This document shows, piece after piece, positions 26,201-35,334 of a DNA stretch of 64,000 nt. Source of the DNA: Dokdonella koreensis DS-123 (GTDB lineage: Bacteria > Pseudomonadota > Gammaproteobacteria > Xanthomonadales > Rhodanobacteraceae). The notes below the pieces were generated by a model. The model saw only the letters and a list, made by a program, of their open reading frames with translations. It was not told the origin of the DNA and did not search any database. The stretch spans positions 3,762,686 to 3,826,685 of the forward strand of contig NZ_CP015249.1 of the NCBI RefSeq assembly GCF_001632775.1, read 5' to 3'. Position 1 is the first letter of the stretch; each line of letters opens with the position of its first letter. Made by a program: the position numbers and the translations under genes.

Positions 26201-27264
26201 CACGGCCGACCGCGGTCACCGTCTACGCGACGCTGCCGAGCACGCCGAACGGCCTGATCGCGATCGCGCCGAACGGCACGCTGTACGTGGCGACCGCCTA
26301 CACCACCTTCCCGCACTCGCCGCTGGTCGAGGTCAGCGGCACCGACCGGCCGCAGCCGGCGACCGTGACCACGGTGCCGGGCTTCGACTCGTACTACTGG
26401 ATCAACATCGGCGAGGCCGGACCGGACGGCGCGGCGCGCTCGCTGCTGGTCTGGAACGAGCCGGACACGCTGTACCTCGTCGACCTGACCACCTCGCCGG
26501 TCACGCGCACCCCGCTCGCCGACCACCTCGGCACCGGCACGATCGGCGCGGACGGCTGCCTCTACTCGAGCACCGCAGACGCGGTACACAAGCTGACGCC
26601 GGTCTCCGGCAGCTGCGACTTCGCCAGCAGCAACCCGACGCCGTCGCTGGCGCTCGATCCGCGCCTGACCGCACCGGATCCGGCGCAGGGCACGACGCTG
26701 ACGCTGCGCGCGACGGTGGGCCACGCAACGGTGCCGGCCGGCACGGCGGTGCGCTTCCTGATCGAGGGCGCCAATCCACAGCTGCGCCTGGCGCGCACCG
26801 ATGCAGACGGCACGGCGACGCTGGTCCATACCGGCACCTTCGCCGGCAGCGACGTCGTCACTGCCCTGCTGCGGACCGACACGCTGGACCTGACGTCCAA
26901 CCCGGCACGCGTGACCTGGGCACCGGGCCGCCACGCGAGCTTTCTCGCCCTGACCGGCACGCAAGGCGCGATCGCCGCCCGGCCGACGACGCTGACGGCA
27001 CGCTTGGTCGATACCGCGGTCGCGCCGCAGGCGCCGATCGTCGGCGCGACGGTGGCCTTCACGGTCGGCGCCGCCGGCTGCAGCGGCACTACCGACGCCC
27101 AGGGCATCGCACGCTGCACGGTCACGCTGCCACTGCCCGGCACCTACACGCTGAGCGCCGGCTACGCTGGCAATGCCACCGTGCTGCCGGCACAGGCGAC
27201 GCGGCCGTTCACGGTGACCGCGGCGATCGACCGGATCTTCGCCGACGACTTCGAGGCCGACTAG
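23257..27264 (+). CDS. Secreted S53 (sedolisin/kumamolisin-like) peptidase, multidomain
   Basis: A 1335 aa exported serine-carboxyl peptidase. The signal peptide is ACLGWLLGLAALLPASALAA. A pro-kumamolisin activation domain (residues about 55-195: FDRYLAAAYDPASPQYRRFL, LTPADLAERFGP) is followed by the S53 catalytic domain (about 280-580) with Glu335 and Asp339 in E-VLL-D and Ser533 in GGTSMSAP. Two Ig/invasin-like domains (about 610-815), a six-bladed NHL/SMP-30-like propeller (about 820-1130) and another Ig-like pair come next. The tail IFADDFEAD fits the shared C-terminal motif. CGGAGG precedes ATG 23257. The family works at acidic pH, so it likely digests extracellular protein. Confidence 0.92.
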   Translation: MVRTSVHSTARAAAACLGWLLGLAALLPASALAASEKTPLAGHVLPALAQAERLPAAQAAALDEAMTVTVVMRRTDPAGFDRYLAAAYDPASPQYRRFLTPADLAERFGPSAQAYAQVRDYFTAQGLQVTAESANRMTLTLSGARTAVAQALDVAIEAYALPGTAERFLANTGEPALPAAIAPHVQSIAGLSTLAQVRRLPAPLFVGNWGYNCAGNSGLDPYTKTFCYGVYKDALGLHNGICSNPLGILLTLFLCKVVPILAAPMDLPATPPLAAAGGAPLPGSGQTVGLVQFDNFHVSDIRDFLDLIGAPAGQLGQLSSVAVNGGAAIGANEDEVLLDISVVMAIAPGANVTVYSAPFTGAGSFQALFNRMIGDGVTVISNSWAYCEDQTTLADVQGIDAILAGAAAAGVSVFNASGDTGSTCLDGSPNTITVPAGSPHGTAVGGTSALAGPGGTYASATWWGAGGSAGHSQGGYGVSRFFARPAYQNGLSASAMRSVPDLAVNADPVTSGVPICQASRGGCPSGLLYGGTSMSAPLMAAFAATLNQAQGQNLGLFNAHAYPLANTAAFHGAAELASDFAHVGLGAPNLSVLNLALAGQAPGPASAAASRLIADPPTGIADGATPTAVVVQLRDAAGSTVSGRRVSLSAPPGAGVVITPAAAVTTGIANGTATFAVTRATVGTVMLTARAVDDGFDIGTGLAVDFVAPPATAASILAFPTAVTADGVATTTITVTLRDAASRPTPGKRIVLSQGQGRSAVAGPNPPLTDANGEIRFTATNRVEETVTYTAVDETDGDLPVPGMAAVQFSNAIGSCVTAPEARPGHALAAFANGFAAYPFFYGNVNWGCAGASNPAFSATGDAYVAHFQSGDLYRLRDTGGAAVGPLSNLGVTLGKPVFGKDGKLYATRGVTGASFGSGDIIEIDPASGALLRIVAGSLTCPHGLATDPLSGDLFFDNSCTGAGSDNPSLYRLTDPGDTDPARPTAVTVYATLPSTPNGLIAIAPNGTLYVATAYTTFPHSPLVEVSGTDRPQPATVTTVPGFDSYYWINIGEAGPDGAARSLLVWNEPDTLYLVDLTTSPVTRTPLADHLGTGTIGADGCLYSSTADAVHKLTPVSGSCDFASSNPTPSLALDPRLTAPDPAQGTTLTLRATVGHATVPAGTAVRFLIEGANPQLRLARTDADGTATLVHTGTFAGSDVVTALLRTDTLDLTSNPARVTWAPGRHASFLALTGTQGAIAARPTTLTARLVDTAVAPQAPIVGATVAFTVGAAGCSGTTDAQGIARCTVTLPLPGTYTLSAGYAGNATVLPAQATRPFTVTAAIDRIFADDFEAD

Positions 27265-27286
27265 CCGGCGGCCGAGGCCTGCGGAC

Positions 27287-27314
27287 GCGCGCGATCCCTC
27301 GCCGGATCGCGCGC
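27287..27314. terminator. Bidirectional hairpin between convergent genes
   Basis: A perfect 11-bp stem (GCGCGCGATCC, loop CTCGCC) in the 79-base gap between the S53 and SNF2 genes, which face each other. No U-tract is present, so termination may be weak or factor-assisted. Confidence 0.55.
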
Positions 27315-27343
27315 ATTGCGCCGCCGGCCGGGGAGCTGCCGCG

Positions 27344-30300
27344 TCATTCGGGCGCGAGCGGCGCGAACAGCTCGGCCAGGTCGGTCTCGTCCAGGTGCAG
27401 CGCGCCGGTGCCGGTGCCTTCCAGCACGGCATCGGCCAGCCCGGCCTTGCGTGCCTGCAGGGCCTGGATCTTCTCCTCGACGGTGCCGGCACAGATCAGC
27501 TTGTAGACGAAGACCGGCTTGTCCTGGCCGATGCGGTGCGCACGGTCGGTGGCCTGCGCCTCGACGGCCGGGTTCCACCACGGGTCGTAGTGGATCACCG
27601 CGTCGGCAGCCGTGAGGTTGAGGCCGGTGCCGCCGGCCTTGAGGCTGATCAGGAACACCGGCGCCTCGCCGTCCTGGAAGCGGCGCACGAGATCCGCGCG
27701 CGCGCCGCCGGGGGTCTGGCCGGTCAGCATCAGGTGGTCGACGCCGCGCTGGTCGAGCGCTTCGGCGATCAGGGTCAGCATCTGCGCGAACTGCGAGAAC
27801 ACCAGGATGCGGCGACCTTCGCCGATCAGCGTGTCGAGCCGCTCCAGCAGTGCCTCGAGCTTGGCCGAATCCGGCGCCTGGCGCGCGCTGTCGAGCTTGA
27901 CCAGGCGCGGGTCGCAGCACACCTGCCGCAGCTTGAGCAGGGCGTCGATGACGACGATGCCCGACTGCGCCAGGCCACGCTCGCGCATCGCCTCGCGCAC
28001 GCGCTCGTGCTGGGCCAGGCGCAGCGTCTCGTAGAGTTCGCGCTGGGCGCCCTCCAGCTCCAGGCGCTGCACGATCTCGGTCTTCTCGGGAAGCTCGGTC
28101 AGCACGTCTTCCTTGCGCCGGCGCAGCAGCAGCGGCGCGATGCGGCGCGACAGGCGCTGGCCGCGCTCGGCGTCGGCATGCTTCTCGATCGGCACGCGGT
28201 AGAAGCGCGCGAACTGGCGCTCGCTGCCGAGGAGGCCCGGCTCGACCGCATCGAACAGCGCCCACAGCTCGCCGAGGTGGTTTTCCAGCGGCGTGCCGGT
28301 CATCGCCAGGCGCCGCCGTGCGGGAATCTCGCGCACCACCTGGGCGGCCTGGCTGCGCGCATTCTTGACCGACTGCGCCTCGTCCAGGATCAGCAGGGCG
28401 AACGCGGTGGCCGCCAGGCGCTCGCGGTCGCGCGGCAGCAACGGGTAGGTGGTGATGACCAGGTCGTGCCCGGCGATCGCCTCGTAGGCGCGCGCGCGGT
28501 CGGCACCGTGCAGGGTCAGCACCGACAGCGACGGCGCGAACCGGCGGGCCTCGTCCTGCCAGTTGCCGATCAGGCTGGTCGGCGCGACGACGAGCGCCGG
28601 TGCATCGAGCCGGCCGCGCGCCTTCTCGTCCAGCAGATGCGCCAGCACCTGGACGGTCTTGCCCAGGCCCATGTCGTCGGCCAGCACGCCGCCGAGGCCC
28701 GCGTCGGCCAGGAAGCCGAGCCAGGCCAGGCCCTCGCGCTGGTACTCGCGCAGCACGGCCTGCAGTCCGGCCGGCGGTTCGCCGACGCGGCGCGCCCCCT
28801 TCAACGCGTCCAGGTTCGCACGCAGGCGGGCGGCACCGGCCCAGACCAGGCCGGCTTCGTCGCCGGCCGCGAGCAGGCTGGTGGCGGCGCTGCGGTGCAC
28901 GCTGAGGCGCTCGCCGCGGTCGGCGTCGATCCATTCGAGCAGCGGGCCGACCAGCGCACGCACGCGCGCCAGCGGCAGTTCCACGCTGCGCCGCTCGTCG
29001 ATCGGCACGCGCAACGCCGCATCGCGGCGCTCGCCGCGGCGCGGGACCAGCGAAAAGCGCGGGTCGGTCAGCAGGCGCCGCAGGATCGGCAGCAGGTCCA
29101 CGCGTTCGCCGCCGACGTCGATGCCGAGCGCGACGTCGAACCACGGCGTATTGGTTTCGGCCAGGTCGGCATGCCAGTCGTCGATGTCGATCAGCTCGTC
29201 GCGCGGGAAGCCGTCGGCATAGACGATGCGCACGCCCTGCTCGACCAACTGCTTGACGACCGGCTTCCAGGCATCGGGCGCCAGCGGCGGGCGCTGCTCG
29301 GCCGGCTGCAGCAGGAAGTCGGCCTGCGCGCCGTCGTCGGCGTGCCCACCGGCCGCGGCGAGGTCCGCCTCGACCAGACCGATCTGCTCGAGCAGGTCCA
29401 GCACCTGCCGCTCGTGCGCGCGATCGCGCTGGATCTCGACCAGGTCGCCCTCGTGCAGCAGGCGCGTCGTCGCGGCTGCCGCCGGCGGCACGCGCACGCC
29501 GGCGTAATCGAACGCCAGCCGCGCACAGCCGGCGGTGATGGTGCGCAGGCGCAGTGCCTGGCGCCACGGCACCTCGACCGGCCGCAAGGTCAGCTCGGGG
29601 ACCGGCACCGCCTCGATGTGGCGTACCGTGCGGACCACCGGTGCCGGCAGCGCGGCGGCGGCCGGCCGCCCGCCGAGGGTGCGCCGCACCGCCTCGGCAC
29701 TCTCCGGCGCGACGCGCGGCGCGCCCTGCACGAGGTCGATCCAGGCCGGCGAGGCCTGCACCGGACCGAACCGACGCACCTCCGGCAGGAAATACCACAG
29801 CCCGGCGCCGCGCAGCAGCGCGGCCGGCTCGGTGCCGTCGATGCCGATGTCGAGCACCTGGCTGCCGTCGGCCTGGTCCTTCCAGGCCAGCGCGGGCTTG
29901 ACCGGATCGGCCAGGGTCCAGGCACCTCCCGCCGGCTTCTCCACGTAGACGCGGTGGCGCCGGGCCAGATCGGCCACGGCCTGCTCCAGCGCGCGCGTGT
30001 CGATCGGGACGAACGAGCCGTGGCGGCCCTCGCTGCGCCCGAGCAGCAGACCGAGCGCGACCGCATCGGCCACCGGCCAGCCGCCGGCCGGCGCCGGCAC
30101 CGGTCCACCGATGTCCAGCACCAGCGGCTGCGGATCGACCAGGCCGCTGCTGCGGCTCTTCGCCGGCCGCAGCCAGACCGGCGCGGCTTCCAGGCGCGGC
30201 TGGCGCGGCGCGGAGATGCCCCGCAGCAGCAGGGCGAAGACGCGGTCCGGCTCGGCGACGGCCGCGGCGTGCTCGTCGTCGATGGTCTCCAGGCGATGCA

Positions 30301-30712
30301 GCCAGGCGCCCCAGTCGATCTCCTCGGCCGGCGGCGGCGCGGCCGGCGGCGGCGGTTCGGCGGCCACCGGCGCCGGCGACAACGCGGGCCAGGCACCGGG
30401 CGGCCGCCGTTCGGCGAACAGCAGCGTCGCCACGGCATGCTTGCAGTCGTAGGTGACCGGACATTCGCACTGGCACAGCCAGTCGCCGGCATCGGGCCGG
30501 CTCGAGACGGTCACGACGGTGCGGTAGAGCGCGCCGTGCCGGCCGCGCACCTCCGCCTCCAGGCGGCCGCCGTCGCCGCGCGGGCGGTACGCCAGCGCGC
30601 GCAGGCGCCCGCTGCGAAAGTAGTCGCCGCCGCGCTGCAGCGCGCCCGGATCGAAGCGCTCGCGCCAGCCGCCCTGGGCCAGTATCTGCTGCAGTGCCGC
30701 CGTATCCACCAA
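27344..30712 (-). CDS. SNF2-family helicase with SWIM zinc finger
   Basis: Large nucleic-acid-dependent ATPase of the SNF2/HepA class, about 1122 aa, expected to remodel protein-nucleic acid complexes. A SWIM zinc motif lies at about residues 80-100 (CQCECPVTYDCKHAVATLLF). The SNF2 core follows: motif I DDMGLGKT (about 680), motif II LDEAQ (DEAQ box), TGTPLENHLGELWALFD, and the C-terminal helicase half with LVFSQFAQMLT and a late LTGQTPGGARADLV. The start is uncertain. No ATG near the SWIM region has a ribosome site; TTG 30712 or GTG 30709 fits homologous ends, and an upstream ATG at 30799 would add a low-complexity leader reaching toward icd. Confidence 0.9.
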   Translation of the reverse strand: MVDTAALQQILAQGGWRERFDPGALQRGGDYFRSGRLRALAYRPRGDGGRLEAEVRGRHGALYRTVVTVSSRPDAGDWLCQCECPVTYDCKHAVATLLFAERRPPGAWPALSPAPVAAEPPPPAAPPPAEEIDWGAWLHRLETIDDEHAAAVAEPDRVFALLLRGISAPRQPRLEAAPVWLRPAKSRSSGLVDPQPLVLDIGGPVPAPAGGWPVADAVALGLLLGRSEGRHGSFVPIDTRALEQAVADLARRHRVYVEKPAGGAWTLADPVKPALAWKDQADGSQVLDIGIDGTEPAALLRGAGLWYFLPEVRRFGPVQASPAWIDLVQGAPRVAPESAEAVRRTLGGRPAAAALPAPVVRTVRHIEAVPVPELTLRPVEVPWRQALRLRTITAGCARLAFDYAGVRVPPAAAATTRLLHEGDLVEIQRDRAHERQVLDLLEQIGLVEADLAAAGGHADDGAQADFLLQPAEQRPPLAPDAWKPVVKQLVEQGVRIVYADGFPRDELIDIDDWHADLAETNTPWFDVALGIDVGGERVDLLPILRRLLTDPRFSLVPRRGERRDAALRVPIDERRSVELPLARVRALVGPLLEWIDADRGERLSVHRSAATSLLAAGDEAGLVWAGAARLRANLDALKGARRVGEPPAGLQAVLREYQREGLAWLGFLADAGLGGVLADDMGLGKTVQVLAHLLDEKARGRLDAPALVVAPTSLIGNWQDEARRFAPSLSVLTLHGADRARAYEAIAGHDLVITTYPLLPRDRERLAATAFALLILDEAQSVKNARSQAAQVVREIPARRRLAMTGTPLENHLGELWALFDAVEPGLLGSERQFARFYRVPIEKHADAERGQRLSRRIAPLLLRRRKEDVLTELPEKTEIVQRLELEGAQRELYETLRLAQHERVREAMRERGLAQSGIVVIDALLKLRQVCCDPRLVKLDSARQAPDSAKLEALLERLDTLIGEGRRILVFSQFAQMLTLIAEALDQRGVDHLMLTGQTPGGARADLVRRFQDGEAPVFLISLKAGGTGLNLTAADAVIHYDPWWNPAVEAQATDRAHRIGQDKPVFVYKLICAGTVEEKIQALQARKAGLADAVLEGTGTGALHLDETDLAELFAPLAPE

Positions 30713-30902
30713 TGGTGTCGTTGCCCGGGGAAACCGCTGATTGTCGCACGAGCCGGCGCAACGTCCGGCATCGGTGTCCGAAGCGGCCGGCGCGCCCATG
30801 GCACGGGCGTGCCGTTCCGGCGACAATAGGCGGCTTCCTGCGTCCCCCTTCCCCTGCGCGCTTCGAGCTGCCGCCGGCGCCGTCATCCCTCTGGAGGAAT
30901 CC

Positions 30903-32162
<1,260 letters not shown>

Positions 32163-32181
32163 TCGTCCGCGTCCGCGCCAC

Positions 32182-32211
32182 CGACGAGGCCGCCTGCGGG
32201 CGGCCTCGTCG
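32182..32211 (+). terminator. Hairpin between icd and aceK
   Basis: A perfect 13-bp stem (CGACGAGGCCGCC, loop TGCG) followed by TTT, 19 bases after the icd stop. It probably terminates most icd transcripts or stabilises their 3' end. That would keep aceK expression well below icd. Confidence 0.7.
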
Positions 32212-32329
32212 TTTCCGCAGCATGCAGCCGGGGCTCGGGCGCGCGCCCCGGCGTCCTTTAGACTGGGACCACCCGGCGGCTGGACCGGCCGGGCACCGAA
32301 GCGGCGACCGGAACACGACGAGGCGGACG

Positions 32330-34069
32330 ATGCAGGCCAGACCCGACCCGACCAGCGTGCCCGCGCGAGCCGCGGCACTGATCCTCGATGCGTTCCTCGA
32401 CTACAACGCGCGCTTCTCGGACATCACGCGGCGCGCCAAGCGCTGGTTCGAGCGGCGCAGCTGGCGCCAGGCGCAGATCGACCTGGTCTGGCGCCTGGAC
32501 CTGTACGAGGAATGCCTGGCCGAGACGCTGGGCCGGCTGGAGCTGCTGCTCGACGACCGCGTCCGCTCGCGCCCGCTCTGGCGCCAAATTCGCGACGCCT
32601 TCGATCATCAGGTGGCGCCGCTGCTCGACCGCGAGCTCAGCAAGACGTTCTTCAACTCGCTGTCGCGACGCTTCTTCCACACCACCGGTGTCGCCGCCGA
32701 CATCGAGTTCGTCGCGCTCGACAGCGACCCGACCGCCCATGTGGTGCGGGCGGTGGAGCGCACGCCCTACCCGCTCGGCACGGAACCGGCCCACGCCGTC
32801 GAGCGGGTATTCGCCGATTTCCCGTTCGCCTGCGGCTATGCCGATGCGGCCGCCGATGCGGCGGCAGTCCTCGACGCGCTCGCTGCGCAGCTGGACGCGC
32901 TCGATTGCGGCGCAGCGACGGCGATCGAACTGCTGCCGACGCCGTTCTTCCGCGAGCGGCGCGCCTACCTGGTCGGCCGCGCCTTCGGTGAGCGGGCCGG
33001 CACGCCGCTGGTGATCGCCCTGGTCAGCACCGCCGAGGGGATCCGCGCCGATGCCGTACTGACCGACGCCGCGCGGATCTCGATGCTGTTCGGCTTCACG
33101 CGCAGCTACTTCCTGGCCGACCTGCCGACGATCGCCGACACCATCGTCTATCTGCACGGCCTGATGCCGCACAAGCCCATCGAGGAGCTCTACACCGTCC
33201 TCGGTCGCGCCAAGCAGGGCAAGACCGAGCGCTACCGCCACCTGTTCCGGCACTTGGCTGCGCATCCGGCGGAGCGGCTGGTGCGCGCCGACGGCGAGCG
33301 CGGCATGGTGATGGCAGTGTTCACGCCGAGGGACTACCCGCTGGTCTTCAAGGTGATCCGCGACCGCTTCGCCTATCCGAAGGACATCGGCCGCCGCCAG
33401 GTGGAGGAGAAGTACCGGCTGGTGTTCCGCTACGACCGCATCGGCCGGCTGGTCGACGCGCAGGAGTTCCGCCACCTGCGCTTCCCGCTGGACCAGTTCG
33501 ACCCGCCGATGCTCGACGAGCTGCTGCGCGAGTGCGCCGAGACGGTGACCACCGATGGCGATGATCTGGTGGTCGCCCATTGCTACGTGGAACGGCGGCT
33601 GCGGCCGTTGAACCTCTACGCGCGCGAGGCCGAGCCGGCGGCGGCGCTGCAGGCGGTGCTCGACTACGGCCAGGCGATCAAGGACCTGGCGCGCAGCAAC
33701 ATCTTCCCCGGCGATCTGCTGCTGAAGAACTTCGGCATCACGCGCGGCGGCCGCGCGATCTTCTACGACTACGACGAGCTGTGCCTGGTCGAGTCGTGCC
33801 GGTTCCGCGCGCTGCCCGACGCGCGCGACGAGGACGAGACGCGGCCGCTGGAGGATTGGCTGACCGTGCGCGAGAACGACGTCTTCCCGGAGCAGTTCCC
33901 GCGCTTCCTGGGCATCCCGGCCGAGCTGCGCGCCGCGCTGATCGCCACGCACGGCGAGATCTTCGATCCTCGCTGGTGGCAGGCGGTGCAGGCCGGCCTG
34001 GCCGCCGGCGACTATGCCGACGTGCCGCCCTACCCTCCGTCGGCCCGGCTGGCCGCGCTGCCGGCATAA
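32330..34069 (+). CDS. aceK: Isocitrate dehydrogenase kinase/phosphatase
   Basis: Bifunctional enzyme, 579 aa, that phosphorylates Icd to shut it off when carbon must flow through the glyoxylate bypass, and dephosphorylates it again. The regulatory N-terminal half (YNARFSDITRRAKRWFERRS) and the kinase half (VFTPRDYPLVFKVIRDRF with its ATP-binding Lys, KFGITR-like LLLKNFGITRGGRAIFYDYD catalytic region) are complete. In enterobacteria aceK follows aceBA; here it follows its own substrate gene, icd, after a 167-base spacer containing a hairpin. ATG 32330 is chosen for family length; only GAGGCGG precedes it. Confidence 0.96.
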   Translation: MQARPDPTSVPARAAALILDAFLDYNARFSDITRRAKRWFERRSWRQAQIDLVWRLDLYEECLAETLGRLELLLDDRVRSRPLWRQIRDAFDHQVAPLLDRELSKTFFNSLSRRFFHTTGVAADIEFVALDSDPTAHVVRAVERTPYPLGTEPAHAVERVFADFPFACGYADAAADAAAVLDALAAQLDALDCGAATAIELLPTPFFRERRAYLVGRAFGERAGTPLVIALVSTAEGIRADAVLTDAARISMLFGFTRSYFLADLPTIADTIVYLHGLMPHKPIEELYTVLGRAKQGKTERYRHLFRHLAAHPAERLVRADGERGMVMAVFTPRDYPLVFKVIRDRFAYPKDIGRRQVEEKYRLVFRYDRIGRLVDAQEFRHLRFPLDQFDPPMLDELLRECAETVTTDGDDLVVAHCYVERRLRPLNLYAREAEPAAALQAVLDYGQAIKDLARSNIFPGDLLLKNFGITRGGRAIFYDYDELCLVESCRFRALPDARDEDETRPLEDWLTVRENDVFPEQFPRFLGIPAELRAALIATHGEIFDPRWWQAVQAGLAAGDYADVPPYPPSARLAALPA

Positions 34070-34148
34070 GTAGTGATTCTTCGTCCCTCCGCGAGATCAT
34101 TCGGCTCCGGCTCCGGCTCCGCTGTGGCCGTGGCTCTGCTTTTTTCGC

Positions 34149-34746
34149 CCTAAAGCAAGCCGAGCATCGCAGGGCGAGGAGGCCGCAGAGGCGCCCCGTG
34201 TCTGAGCGAAGCGAGTTGGGGCGCCGTGCCTCGTCGTCCGAGAAGCGCAGGGGACGCCGGGCGAGAGGGCTTTTGGTTCCTTTTGGCCCGTCAAAAAATG
34301 TCCGGAAGACATTTTTGACATCGCGTCAGCGATGGCCCGGAGGGCGGCGGCCAGGGATGGCTGCCGCAAAAGGGACTCGGCCGCGCAGCGGACGAAAGCT
34401 CTTGATCGTGCTCCTGCTTTGCTCCGTGCCGGCAATCCCTCAAAAGCCACGGCGGAAGATCAAAGCAACAGCTTCCGCACGCTCCGCGCGCGGGTCACTT
34501 TTGCGGCCCGCCATCCCTGGCGGCCGCCCTTCGGGCCGTCGCTGCGCGACGTCAAGAATTTCTCCAGGAAATTCTTTGTCTTGGCAAAAGTAACCAAAAC
34601 CGTGGTCGCCGGCGCGAGCCGGCACGGCTGCGCCGCGCCGGTCCCCTGCGCTTCTCGGTCGGCCAGGCACGCTGCCCCAACTCGCTTCGCTCAGACACGG
34701 GGCAGCTCTCCGGCCTGGCCGGCCTGCGATGCTCGGCTCGCTTTAG
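34149..34746. repeat. Imperfect inverted repeat with conserved hairpins
   Basis: Two arms, about 34149-34383 and 34492-34746 (inverted), share CCTAAAG, GCCGAGCATCGCAG, CCCGTGTCTGAGCGAAGCGAG, GAGAAGCGCAGGGGA, TTTTGGTT and CAGGGATGG in the same order. Each arm has a 30-base hairpin (34290-34319; 34551-34580) and a 13-14-base hairpin (34320-34333; 34538-34550). The stems differ in sequence but stay paired: ATCGC/GCGAT in one, GTCGC/GCGAC in the other. No open frame here looks protein-like. It resembles a dispersed extragenic repeat family; whether it is transcribed is unknown. Nothing else is seen in 34070-34863 apart from the short CAACGG array. Confidence 0.75.
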
Positions 34747-34770
34747 GCGCCAACAGCAAGGGCGAGAGCA

Positions 34771-34815
34771 CGGCAACAGCAACAGCAAAGGCAACGGCAA
34801 CGGCAACGGCAACAA
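34771..34815. repeat. Short GGCAAC-type tandem repeat
   Basis: About seven units of GGCAAC and its variants AGCAAC and AGCAAA between the inverted repeat and the DUF1328 terminator. It is a simple repeat prone to slippage, with no sign of coding or of CRISPR spacing. Confidence 0.7.
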
Positions 34816-34863
34816 CGAGCGCTGGGGTGACAGCCGATCGATTCCCACGCAGAGGCGAAAGAC

Positions 34864-34889
34864 AAAAAAAGAGCCCGCGCTGCGGGCTC
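34864..34889 (-). terminator. Rho-independent terminator of the DUF1328 gene
   Basis: On the minus strand an 8-bp GC stem (GAGCCCGC, loop AGC, GCGGGCTC) is followed by seven U residues, 24 bases after the stop of the small membrane protein. Confidence 0.85.
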
Positions 34890-34912
34890 CTTCTTCAGTT
34901 CGGGCGATGGGG

Positions 34913-35080
34913 TCAGACCGGCGGGCGGCGACGGCCGAAGAACAGCGACACCACGAACAGGACCAGGAAGACCACGAACAGGATCTTGGCGATGCCCGCG
35001 GCGGCACCGGCGATCCCGCCGAAACCGAGCACGGCGGCGATCAGCGCGATCACCAGAAAGACTACGGCGTAGTGGAGCAT
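34913..35080 (-). CDS. DUF1328 small membrane protein (YtjA family)
   Basis: A 55 aa protein with two membrane helices ([20 protein letters not shown] and [17 protein letters not shown]) and a short basic tail (RRRPPV), which is the standard size and pattern of DUF1328. GAGGAG lies six bases before the ATG. Family members are often induced by envelope or osmotic stress; their molecular role is unknown. It is a single-gene unit with its own terminator, divergent from the methyltransferase gene. Confidence 0.9.
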   Translation of the reverse strand: MLHYAVVFLVIALIAAVLGFGGIAGAAAGIAKILFVVFLVLFVVSLFFGRRRPPV

Positions 35081-35334
35081 GGTGTTCTCCTCGTTTTTCT
35101 CGGAATGCCCGCTGCAGCAACGGAGCGGCGACCAGTGGACACCGAACGCAATGAATCGGCCGTGAGCTTTCTCTGTCCATGTCCTGAATCGCCGGCGCGG
35201 TCGTTTCCGGAAGCCATTGCATCGTCGTCGCTCCGCGGGCTTCCGGTACACTCGGCCCACCTGATCGGCGGCTGTCTGCCCTGCGTGGCAGGCGGGTCGT
35301 CCCTGGATTTTCGTTTCCGTCCTGGAGATTTCCG

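Noticed and set aside
22927-27492. Very long minus-strand frame opposite the S53 gene
   Set aside because: High-GC coding DNA leaves long open frames on the other strand. The translation is Arg/Gly/Ala-rich with no domain, and the plus strand has a full S53 protease.
34771-34815. Possible CRISPR-like repeat
   Set aside because: The units are contiguous hexamers with no spacers.
34332-35072. 246-codon plus-strand frame through the inverted repeat
   Set aside because: Its translation is low complexity (TATATAKATATATT-like), it crosses a terminator, and overlaps the DUF1328 gene on the opposite strand.
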